A stretch of DNA of 64,000 nt from JAFAZJ01 sp050183765 (GTDB lineage: Bacteria > Pseudomonadota > Alphaproteobacteria > Reyranellales > Reyranellaceae): contig JBFXAZ010000009.1 in assembly GCA_050183765.1 (NCBI GenBank), forward strand, positions 1 to 64,000, written 5' to 3'. Below the pieces are notes generated by a model that saw nothing but the letters and a program-made list of their open reading frames with translations, did not search any database and had not been told where the DNA came from. The translations under genes were made by a program, and so were the position numbers. Below are positions 54,943 through 64,000 of the stretch, one piece after another (position 1 is the first letter of the stretch; each line of letters opens with the position of its first letter).

Positions 54943-55392
54943 ATGAACGACCGGGTGATCGATTCCCCGCCCGCACGCCTCGTGTTCCGTGCCGATCCCC
55001 TGCCGCCGCTCGTCGTCGCCCTGCTCTTCGCGGTCCTCGGTGGTGGCTTGGCCTGGCTGACCGAGGGACGGGTCTACGCCCAGTGGGTGTGCGTCGGGAT
55101 CGCCGTGTTCGCCGTCATCGACCAGATCCAGCTGCACCTGCGTCCGCCGCTCGAGATCGAGGAAGGCCGGGTGACGATCCGGCCGCGACGCGGCGGCGAG
55201 ATCCGGGTCGAGGGCAAGTCGATCGGCAGGCTCGAGCGGCGTTCGCACGGCATCTTCGGCCGCGGCCTGGTCGTCATCCCCGGCTTCGACGTGGGCAAGG
55301 GCACGACCCCGGAGACCTTCATCGGCCCCTTGCGCGACCCGGCCGGCGCATGGCACGCCCTCGAACGGCTCCGCCATGCCGGCAGCCCATAA
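54943..55392 (+). CDS. Uncharacterised small membrane protein
   Basis: 149 residues with two closely spaced helices (LPPLVVALLFAVLGGGLAWL and AQWVCVGIAVFAVIDQIQL, about residues 20-63), then a soluble tail resembling a PH-like domain (LEIEEGRVTIRPRRGGEIRV, LERRSHGIFGRGLVVIPGF). The family is not recognised. It sits between hrcA and rph, 13 bases before the rph start, so it is probably co-transcribed with rph-rdgB-hemW. Confidence 0.6.
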   Translation: MNDRVIDSPPARLVFRADPLPPLVVALLFAVLGGGLAWLTEGRVYAQWVCVGIAVFAVIDQIQLHLRPPLEIEEGRVTIRPRRGGEIRVEGKSIGRLERRSHGIFGRGLVVIPGFDVGKGTTPETFIGPLRDPAGAWHALERLRHAGSP

Positions 55393-55405
55393 CCAAGGGA
55401 AGTCC

Positions 55406-56131
55406 ATGTCCATCCGACCCTCCGGCCGCGCGCCCGATCAGCTGCGCCCGATCGAGCTGATCCCCGGCTTCTCGCGCCACGCCGAGGGCTCCTGCCTGGC
55501 GAAGTTCGGCGACACGCATGTGCTGTGCACCGCCTCGGTCGAGGAGCGTGTGCCGCCGTGGATGCGCGGCAGCGGCCGCGGCTGGGTGACGGCGGAGTAC
55601 GGCATGCTGCCGCGCTCGACCCACACGCGCACCGACCGCGAGGCCGCGCGCGGCAAGCAGTCGGGCCGCACCCAGGAGATCCAGCGCCTGATCGGCCGTG
55701 CGTTGCGCGCTGTCGTCGACCTCGAGGCGATGGGCGAGATCCAGGTGAAGATCGACTGCGACGTGCTGCAGGCCGACGGCGGCACGCGCACCGCCAGCGT
55801 CACCGGCTCGTGGGTCGCGCTGGCGATCGCCATGAACGGGCTGCGCAAGGCCGGCAAGCTGAAGAAGGATCCGATCACCGGCCAGGTCGCGGCGATCTCC
55901 TGCGGCATCCACAACGGCACGCCGGTCCTCGACCTCGACTACGTCGAGGACTCCGCGGCGCAGGCCGATGCCAATTTCGTGCTGACCGCCGGCGGCGGCC
56001 TGGTCGAGATCCAGGGCACGGCGGAGAAGGACCCGTTCAGCGAGGCCGAGTTCCTCGCGCTGCTGGGCCTGGCCAAGCGCGGCATCGGCGAGCTCTGCGT
56101 GCACCAGCGCGCCGCGCTGGAGCGCGGCTGA
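55406..56131 (+). CDS. rph: Ribonuclease PH
   Basis: 241-residue phosphorolytic exoribonuclease that trims tRNA 3' ends. MSIRPSGRAPDQLRPIELIP, the phosphate-binding TDREAARGKQSGRTQEIQRLIGR region and the DCDVLQADGGTRTASVTG block are characteristic and full length. ATG 55406 has AAGGGAAG upstream; the longer frame would overlap the preceding gene. It is the first classic gene of rph-rdgB-hemW. Confidence 0.96.
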   Translation: MSIRPSGRAPDQLRPIELIPGFSRHAEGSCLAKFGDTHVLCTASVEERVPPWMRGSGRGWVTAEYGMLPRSTHTRTDREAARGKQSGRTQEIQRLIGRALRAVVDLEAMGEIQVKIDCDVLQADGGTRTASVTGSWVALAIAMNGLRKAGKLKKDPITGQVAAISCGIHNGTPVLDLDYVEDSAAQADANFVLTAGGGLVEIQGTAEKDPFSEAEFLALLGLAKRGIGELCVHQRAALERG

Positions 56132-56141
56132 GGACCGGCCG

Positions 56142-56759
56142 ATGGCGCCGCGCCGCTTCAGCGGGCCGAAGCTGGTGGTGGCCACGCACAACCGGGGCAA
56201 GGCGGCCGAGATCGGCATCATGCTGGCGCCGTTCGGCGTGCAAGTGCTGTCGCACGGCGAGCTCGGCCTGGCGGTACCCGAGGAGACCGGCACAACCTTC
56301 CTGGCGAACGCCGAGCTGAAGGCCAGGGCGGCGGCGCAGGCCACCGATCTGCCGTCGCTGGGCGACGATTCCGGCCTGTCGGTGCATGCGCTGGACGGCC
56401 AGCCCGGGCTCTACACCGCCGATTGGGAGGGCCCCGATCGCGACGCGATGACCGGCATGGCGCGCATCCAGCGCGAGCTTGCGGCACGCGGCGTGCCCGA
56501 TACCCCGGAAGCGCGGGCCGCAACCTTCAATTGCGCCCTGGCGCTGGCGTGGCCGGATGGCCATGTTGAGAGCGTGCTGGGCCAGTTGCGCGGTCACATC
56601 GTCTGGCCGCCGCGCGGCAGCAACGGCCACGGCTACGACCCGACCTTCCAGCCCGACGGCTGGGCCCTGACGTGCGGCGAGATGGATCCCGAGGTGAAGA
56701 ACCGCATCAGCCACCGGGCCGATGCCTTCGCCAGGCTGGTGGAGCGGTGCTTTCGATGA
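56142..56759 (+). CDS. rdgB: XTP/dITP pyrophosphatase (RdgB/HAM1)
   Basis: 205-residue house-cleaning enzyme that hydrolyses non-canonical purine NTPs. It contains LVVATHNRGKAAEI, the catalytic SLGDDSGLSVHALDGQPGLY, GSNGHGYDPTFQPDG and the closing MDPEVKNRISHRADAF. It lies 10 bases after rph, and its TGA overlaps the hemW ATG by three bases (ATGA). Confidence 0.96.
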   Translation: MAPRRFSGPKLVVATHNRGKAAEIGIMLAPFGVQVLSHGELGLAVPEETGTTFLANAELKARAAAQATDLPSLGDDSGLSVHALDGQPGLYTADWEGPDRDAMTGMARIQRELAARGVPDTPEARAATFNCALALAWPDGHVESVLGQLRGHIVWPPRGSNGHGYDPTFQPDGWALTCGEMDPEVKNRISHRADAFARLVERCFR

Positions 56760-57931
56760 ACGAGGCGCGGCGCCAGTTCGGCGTCTATGTGCACTGGCCG
56801 TTCTGCCTTTCGAAGTGTCCCTACTGCGACTTCAACAGCCATGTGCGCGAGGCCGTCGATCAGCGGCGTTGGCGCGCGGCGCTGATCGCCGAGCTGCGGC
56901 ACCACGCGCGCGGCACGCAGGGCCGCATCGTCGACAGCATCTTCTTCGGCGGCGGCACGCCTTCGCTGATGCCGCCCGAGACCATTGCATCGGTCATCGG
57001 CGCGGTTCGCGACCTGTGGCCCGTCGCCGACGACGTCGAGATCACCATGGAAGCCAATCCGACCTCGGTTGAGGCGGCGCGCTTCGCCGCCGCGCGCGAC
57101 GCCGGCGTCAATCGCGTGTCGCTGGGCGTGCAGGCGCTCGACGCCGAGGCCTTGCGCTTCCTCGGCCGCGCGCACTCGCTCGACGAGGCGCTGGCGGCGA
57201 TCGCGACGGCGCGCGCGACCTTCGCGCGCTATTCCTTCGACCTGATCTATGCCCGTCCCGGCCAGACGCCCGCGGCGTGGCGCGCCGAGCTGGAACGCAC
57301 GCTCGATCTCGCCGGCGAGCATCTGTCGCTCTACCAGCTCACGCTCGAGCGCGGCACGCGCTTCTGGCAGGACCATGCGCGCGGCGCCTTCGCGATGCCC
57401 GACGAGGACACCGCGGCGACGTTGTACGAGGAGACCAATGCGCTGATGGCCGCGCGCGGCCTGCCGGCCTACGAGATCTCGAACTACGCGCGGCAGGGCT
57501 CGGCCTGCCGCCACAACCTGATCTATTGGCGCTACGAGGACTACGTCGGCGCCGGGCCGGGCGCGCATGGCCGCTTCGCCGTCGATCGCGCGGATCCGGC
57601 GCGCGGCAAGCGCGCGACGCGGCAGGCCAGCGGTCCCGAGGCCTGGCTCGAGCAGGTCGAGTCGCGGGGTCATGCGACGGCCGAGGATCGCATCGTCGAC
57701 CCGGAGGCGATGACGGGCGAGGCCCTGATGATGGGACTTCGGCTCGTGGAGGGCATCGACCGCGGCCGGTTCCGCGCGCTCACCGGTCGTGATCCGGTCG
57801 ACGCCGTCGATGCGCAGGCGCTTGCCAGCCTGGTCGCGGGCGGCTTCCTGGCCCTCGATGCGGCCAGCCTCCGCGCCACGGATGCCGGACGGCAGCGTCT
57901 CGACGCCGTGCTGGCGCGCCTGCTGCGCTGA
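56756..57931 (+). CDS. hemW: Radical SAM heme chaperone HemW
   Basis: 391-residue radical SAM protein. The cluster motif is C17-x3-C21-x2-C24 (FCLSKCPYCDF), without the extra Cys that marks true coproporphyrinogen dehydrogenase HemN, so HemW (heme delivery) is the better call. GGGTPSL, EANPTS and SLGVQALDAEALRFLGR are family motifs, and the C-terminal HemN_C-like domain is present. ATG 56756 overlaps the rdgB stop; the longer upstream frame is out of register with the family start. Confidence 0.94.
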   Translation: MNEARRQFGVYVHWPFCLSKCPYCDFNSHVREAVDQRRWRAALIAELRHHARGTQGRIVDSIFFGGGTPSLMPPETIASVIGAVRDLWPVADDVEITMEANPTSVEAARFAAARDAGVNRVSLGVQALDAEALRFLGRAHSLDEALAAIATARATFARYSFDLIYARPGQTPAAWRAELERTLDLAGEHLSLYQLTLERGTRFWQDHARGAFAMPDEDTAATLYEETNALMAARGLPAYEISNYARQGSACRHNLIYWRYEDYVGAGPGAHGRFAVDRADPARGKRATRQASGPEAWLEQVESRGHATAEDRIVDPEAMTGEALMMGLRLVEGIDRGRFRALTGRDPVDAVDAQALASLVAGGFLALDAASLRATDAGRQRLDAVLARLLR

Positions 57932-57941
57932 GCGCGGAGAC

Positions 57942-57970
57942 AAAAAAAGAGAGCGGGCCGAAGCCCGCTC
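57942..57970 (-). terminator. Rho-independent terminator of the porin gene
   Basis: An 8-base stem (57951-57958 with 57963-57970, loop cgaa) is followed on the minus strand by a run of seven T (complement of 57942-57948). It lies 28 bases past the porin stop, between convergent hemW and the porin. Confidence 0.85.
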
Positions 57971-57997
57971 CCCGATTTCCGCCTGACGGCGCTGCGA

Positions 57998-59182
57998 CTA
58001 GAAGCGCAGCTCGGTGCCGATCAGGAACTGCCAGCTGTCGGTGCGCTCGGACTGCGTCTGGCCCGAAGCCGCCTCGTAGTAGAAGCCAGCCGCGAGCTTG
58101 ATGCCCGGCCCGATGGCATAGGTGCCGCCGACCATGAACAGGTGCATCTGGTCGGTACCGACCGCGCCGCCCGTGCCCGCCAGCGCCGCGATGCTCTCGC
58201 GACGGGTGCCACCGAAGTAGGTGAAGCTGACCGCCCACGGGCCGGTCTGGTACTGGGCACCAGCCGACCAGAACAGGTTCTCGTTGCCGGCGGCCTGGCC
58301 GTTGTTGTCCCAGCCGAAGCTGCCACCGACCGTGAAGCCGGCATAGCTCAACTGCACACCGCCCGCGATGGCGTTGTAGTCGCGGAAGTTCGCGCTGGGG
58401 GTGAGGCCGCCATCGTACGCGGCATGATCCCAACCAAGGGACACGGCGACGCCGAAGTCGCCGAACTTGTTCACGTAGTTGACCGACAGCGACACGCCGT
58501 TGACGAACGCGCCCTGCCCATCCGGGCAGAACTGCGCGTTGCCCGCGCCACCGAGCGAGCCGCAGGTCGCGGCCAGGTTGGCGAAGCCGCCACGCGCCAT
58601 GTACGGCGTGTACGACGCACCGAACTGCAGGCCGAAGAAGCGCGGCGTGTAGTAGGTGAGCTTGTTCGCGTCGACGGCGAACACGCCGGCCGACCACGCG
58701 TACGAGTGGTTGGCGCCGTTGGCACCCGCGCCGGTGGCCGAACCCGCGGCGAAGTTGAACTGCCCCGAACCGTAGCCGGGCAGCGCGTTCGGGGCGCCGT
58801 AGAACATCACGTACGAGGCGACGTCCTTGGCACCGAAGTCAATGCGACCCCAATCGCCGAAGGCGAAGATGTAGGTCTCGTCGACCTGGTCCTGGGTGGC
58901 GCCGTTCTGCTGCGACCAACCTTCCAGCTCGAAGCGCACACCGACCGTGGTGCCGTTGTCGAGCTTGGTCTGGCCGATGAACCAGATCTCACCCTCGAAA
59001 TAGTAGGTCGGGGTACGGTAGTTGGTACCGGGGGCAGTGTTGATGCCGCCAAAATGGCCAGCGGCGAAATACTGCTGCATATAGCCGCCAACACCGATCT
59101 TGATCGGGTCCGCCGCCATCGCGGGCACGGCCGCGAGGCCGCCTGCGATCAAAGCGGTCGTCCCCAAGAGGACTTTCTTCAT
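57998..59182 (-). CDS. Outer-membrane porin
   Basis: 394 residues. The signal peptide MKKVLLGTTALIAGGLAAVPAMA is followed by ADPIKIGVGGYMQQYF, the usual porin start. Alternating amphipathic strands with Gly/Aro-rich turns (RFELEGWSQQ, DWGRIDFGAKDVASYVMFYG, SFGWDNNGQAAGN) run to the end, and the last residues (LIGTELRF) carry the C-terminal Phe needed for BamA insertion. It is a general-diffusion trimeric porin of the alphaproteobacterial type. The codon choice is less GC3-extreme than that of its neighbours, as expected for a highly expressed protein. A near-consensus promoter and a strong terminator frame it. Confidence 0.92.
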   Translation of the reverse strand: MKKVLLGTTALIAGGLAAVPAMAADPIKIGVGGYMQQYFAAGHFGGINTAPGTNYRTPTYYFEGEIWFIGQTKLDNGTTVGVRFELEGWSQQNGATQDQVDETYIFAFGDWGRIDFGAKDVASYVMFYGAPNALPGYGSGQFNFAAGSATGAGANGANHSYAWSAGVFAVDANKLTYYTPRFFGLQFGASYTPYMARGGFANLAATCGSLGGAGNAQFCPDGQGAFVNGVSLSVNYVNKFGDFGVAVSLGWDHAAYDGGLTPSANFRDYNAIAGGVQLSYAGFTVGGSFGWDNNGQAAGNENLFWSAGAQYQTGPWAVSFTYFGGTRRESIAALAGTGGAVGTDQMHLFMVGGTYAIGPGIKLAAGFYYEAASGQTQSERTDSWQFLIGTELRF

Positions 59183-59295
59183 TTCTCCCTCTCTCTCTGC
59201 TGCGTCTCGCGATCAGGACCGACGGCGACCGGTTCTAGAAGGGTTAGCCGAAGACTCAGCCAAGACCGCTCCTGCCACTCGACGGGCCATGGCGG

Positions 59296-59324
59296 ATTAA
59301 ACTCGCCGCCCTATCAAGGGTCAA
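59296..59324 (-). promoter_or_regulatory. Porin promoter
   Basis: On the minus strand, TTGACC (59319-59324) and TTTAAT (59296-59301) are spaced by exactly 17 bases, close to the housekeeping sigma consensus. The leader to the porin ATG would be a little over 100 bases, as is common for porin mRNAs. Confidence 0.6.
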
Positions 59325-59565
59325 GAAACCAAAGGCAGATGCGCCGATTCGGTGGCGAGGTGTGGCAGGAACGCCACAAATGAGGCGCGCGCGCCATGCC
59401 GTCGGCCGACCCGGTCATCGTCAATATATTGAGCCGAGTGCGTGCATGACGCTAAATGTAGTATAGCAAGATTAAAGAAAAACTTCTATCCCATTGAATA
59501 TTATGGATTATCTTTCGGCGGGGCGCTTCCTCCGGCACGGCGTCCCGACGCTCCTGCCCGACGAC

Positions 59566-59595
59566 TTGTTGCCGGGACGGGACTTCCCCTATAAA
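59566..59595 (+). promoter_or_regulatory. Candidate promoter of the DUF3576-leuS-lptE unit
   Basis: TTGTTG (59566-59571) and TATAAA (59590-59595) with an 18-base spacer, about 60 bases before the DUF3576 start. No competing match is seen closer to the gene. Confidence 0.45.
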
Positions 59596-59655
59596 TCGAC
59601 TTCGGCGCGCCGACGGGCTTGAGAGCTGCCGCGCCGTCACAGGGAGCCATACGCG

Positions 59656-60237
59656 ATGTCCAGAGGCCTTCGTCGCCCGATCCAAGGCGGTCTGCGGGTT
59701 GCCTCCGTCTTGGTCATGGCCCTGCTGGCCACGGGCCTGGCGAGCTGCGGCGGCGACGATACCTATTTCCCGGAGCAGAACCAGCGCGGCCGCGGCGACC
59801 TTGGCAAGGGCCTGAGCAAAGGCACCTCTGACAGCGGCGGACTGTTCGGGCCGGGCGGCCTCTTCGGGTCGCGCGACGAGAAGGCCAAGGGCCTCAACGA
59901 GCCGGGCATCGCCGTCAACGCCTTCCTGTGGCGCGCGTCGCTCGACGTGATCATTGACAACAAGTGGCCGATCGCCTCGGCCGATCCATTCGGCGGGCTG
60001 ATCATCACCGACTGGTTCCAGTTCACTGAGTCGCCGACCGAGCGGCTCAAGCTGCAGGTGCTGATCCTCGATCGCGACCTGCGGGCCGACGCCCTTCGTG
60101 CCTCGATCATCCGCCAGCAGCAGTCCGGCGGTCGCGGCTGGGTCGACGCCCCGGTCGATCCCAAGACCGCCTTCGAGTTCGAGAACGCGATCCTGACCCG
60201 TGCCCGTCAGCTGCGCATCGCGGCGACCGGCAACTGA
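59656..60237 (+). CDS. DUF3576 domain lipoprotein
   Basis: 193-residue exported lipoprotein. The signal peptide ends in the lipobox LASC (Cys32). A Gly-rich linker (GLFGPGGLFGSRDEKAKG) leads to the DUF3576 domain: NAFLWRASLDVIIDNKWPIA, SADPFGGLIITDWF, RLKLQVLILDRDLRADALRA. The family is alphaproteobacterial, of unknown function, and often sits just before leuS, as here (163 bases). AGGGAG lies nine bases before ATG 59656. Confidence 0.85.
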   Translation: MSRGLRRPIQGGLRVASVLVMALLATGLASCGGDDTYFPEQNQRGRGDLGKGLSKGTSDSGGLFGPGGLFGSRDEKAKGLNEPGIAVNAFLWRASLDVIIDNKWPIASADPFGGLIITDWFQFTESPTERLKLQVLILDRDLRADALRASIIRQQQSGGRGWVDAPVDPKTAFEFENAILTRARQLRIAATGN

Positions 60238-60400
60238 GCGACACGCCAATCGCGTTGACAATCGCGCGGCGGGCCCTAGCCTGCCCGCCCATGATCGGAT
60301 ATCAGCGGCTCCCCCGACTTATCGCCGCCGGCCTGTGAAGGCCGGGCGGGCGCCCGTGCGCCCTGAAGAGCTCCGCTTTCATCCTTGATCCGGTCCGACC

Positions 60401-62991
<2,591 letters not shown>

Positions 62992-62995
<4 letters not shown>

Positions 62996-63513
62996 GCGCC
63001 CGCCGCGCCCTGTTGCTGGGAGCGCTGGGCCTGCTCTCGGCCTGCGGCCTGCGCCCGCTCTATGGCGGCGACGAAGGCAACCCGGCCGGCGGCGCGCCCG
63101 GCGGCGTGCGCGGCGATCTCGCGGCGATCAAGATCGCCACCATCGCCGAGCGCGGCGGCCAGGTGCTGCGCAACGCCCTGCTCGATCATCTCACCCCCGA
63201 AGGCGAGCCGGCCCAACCGCTCTATCAGCTCGCGGTCACGCGCTCGGAGTCGGAGGAGACGCCGCTGCGCCGGCTCGACGAGGTGGCGATGCTGCAGATC
63301 CTGCGCGTCGGCGCGAGCTGGAGCCTGCGCGATCTGTCGGGCGCCACGCTCACCGCGGGCGTCAGCCGCACCCTGGCGCGCTTCGACCTGACGCGCTCGC
63401 AACCAGCCACCGACGCGGCGCGCGAGAATGCGCGCGAACGCGCCGCGCGCGACCTGGCCGAGGACATCAGGGTCAAGCTGGCGCTGTACTTCCGCCAGCG
63501 CCGCGGCCTGTAG
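62992..63513 (+). CDS. lptE: LPS-assembly lipoprotein LptE
   Basis: 173-residue outer-membrane lipoprotein that plugs LptD and helps LPS insertion. Starting from GTG 62992, the chain opens SARRALLLGALGLLSACGLR, with a lipobox at LSAC and the typical GLRPLYGG motif right after it. The rest (IATIAERGGQVLRNALLDHL, ALYFRQRRG) fits the LptE family. It overlaps leuS by four bases. In most relatives holA comes next; here a palindromic repeat and the convergent aroE follow. Confidence 0.85.
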
Positions 63514-63523
63514 CGCCGGCAAT

Positions 63524-63594
63524 CCTGTCATTCCGAGCGCAGCGAGGAATCCAGACAAGACGCCTGGATTCCTCGCTGCGCTCGGAATGACAGG
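63524..63594. repeat. Palindromic intergenic element after lptE
   Basis: Perfect 31-base inverted repeat: 63524-63554 pairs with 63564-63594 around the 9-base loop acaagacgc. It shares the ttccgagcgcagcgaggaa theme with the element after mutS. It fills the gap between convergent lptE and aroE. Confidence 0.85.
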
Positions 63595-63614
63595 TGGACC
63601 GTGCGCGTCTCGAC

Positions 63615-64000
63615 TCAGCGCGCGCCGAGATCGCCGGCGGCGGCGCGCCGCAAGGCCGACGTCACCTCCGGCATCGCCACGCCGAACCACGCCGCGAAGC
63701 CGGGCCGCGCCTGGTGCAGCAGCATGTCCAGACCGTCGACCACGGCGTTGCCCCGCGCCCGTGCCGCCGCCAGCAGCGCGGTCTCCAGCGGCACGTAGAC
63801 AATGTCGTCGACCACCGACGCGTTCGGCAACGCGGCGAGATCGAGTTCCAGCGACGGCGAGCCTTTCTGTCCCAGCGACGTCGTGTTGACGAGCAATCCG
63901 GCCCCGCCGAGCGCCGCGTTACGCCGATCCCAGCTGTCGATCACCACCGTGCGACCATCCTTCGGCGTCACCTGCGCGCCGAGGTCGATCGCCGTCTGGC
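63615..64000 (-). CDS. aroE: Shikimate dehydrogenase, 3' part
   Basis: The C-terminal ~128 residues of AroE, running off the right edge of the window. Visible are GAGLLVNTTSLGQKGSPSLEL (the NTT-x-LG substrate region), ALPNASVVDDIVYVPLETALL and VVDGLDMLLHQARPGFAAWFG, the last being the quinate/shikimate-binding G-x-x-ML-hQ block. It reduces 3-dehydroshikimate with NADPH in aromatic amino-acid synthesis. The GTG at 63971 is internal; the frame stays open to 64000. Confidence 0.92.
   Translation of the reverse strand, partial: QTAIDLGAQVTPKDGRTVVIDSWDRRNAALGGAGLLVNTTSLGQKGSPSLELDLAALPNASVVDDIVYVPLETALLAAARARGNAVVDGLDMLLHQARPGFAAWFGVAMPEVTSALRRAAAGDLGAR

Larger units (their letters stand above)
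59183..59655. other. Divergent intergenic region between the porin and the DUF3576 gene
   Basis: 473 bases with no gene. It holds the porin promoter (59296-59324), the promoter candidate of the DUF3576-leuS unit (59566-59595), and a sharply AT-rich stretch around 59440-59515 with poly-A runs that could be a bent or UP-like element. Confidence 0.5.

Overview
This is a gene-dense, GC-rich chromosomal window from an alphaproteobacterium. Several gene neighbourhoods point that way: phoR-pstSCAB-phoU-phoB with a PstA carrying a long N-terminal extension, hrcA divergent from rph-rdgB-hemW next to grpE, a DUF3576 lipoprotein gene before leuS-lptE, an EipB-type envelope protein, a large NAD-glutamate dehydrogenase and a class I ribonucleotide reductase. 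Two TRAP binding proteins, a Bug-type binding protein, a CaiB-type CoA transferase and an acyl-CoA ligase suggest a free-living heterotroph, perhaps of the Rhodospirillales/Hyphomicrobiales type. Genus cannot be fixed from sequence alone. No rRNA, tRNA, CRISPR array or transposase gene was found.

Layout. 1-290: tandem pair of palindromic intergenic repeats. 276-4826 (minus): GNAT acetyltransferase, EipB, nrdB, nrdA. 4827-5300: AT-rich control region. 5301-10139: NAD-glutamate dehydrogenase. 10141-15239 (minus): serine hydrolase, acyl-CoA ligase, two uncharacterised membrane proteins, DUF3859 lipoprotein. 15380-21465: CoA transferase and a TRAP transporter whose membrane subunits (plus) face two paralogous binding-protein genes (minus). 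21769-29471 (minus): the complete phosphate-starvation operon. 29516-36014 (minus): a lone phage-type replication gene, malic enzyme, and a translationally coupled subtilase/metallo-beta-lactamase pair of unknown function. 36220-48008: mutS, NAPE-PLD-like hydrolase, MetE-like protein, MTIP-like phosphorylase, Bug protein, nth, DUF2244, dapB, tag and small unknowns. 48049-48753: a LuxR-type gene broken by an amber codon. 48779-54881: dnaJ, dnaK, an AAA ATPase, grpE, hrcA. 54943-57931: rph, rdgB, hemW. 57998-59182: major porin. 59656-64000: DUF3576 lipoprotein, leuS, lptE and the 3' part of aroE.

The clearest functional sets are phosphate sensing and uptake (PhoR/PhoB/PhoU with PstSCAB), protein folding (DnaK/DnaJ/GrpE with the heat-shock repressor HrcA), nucleotide supply and DNA upkeep (NrdAB, MutS, Nth, Tag, RdgB), and outer-membrane building (porin, LptE, EipB).

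The most unusual items are: (i) the coupled S8 peptidase/ComEC-like hydrolase pair at 32578-36014, which could be an undescribed two-protein protease system; (ii) a pstC whose conserved N-terminus has no ATG, GTG or TTG start; (iii) a LuxR-type gene with a single in-frame TAG; (iv) an endonuclease III lacking the fourth iron-sulfur cysteine; (v) two long hairpin elements in opposite orientation bracketing a 2.8-kb three-gene cassette; and (vi) several families of near-perfect palindromic intergenic repeats.
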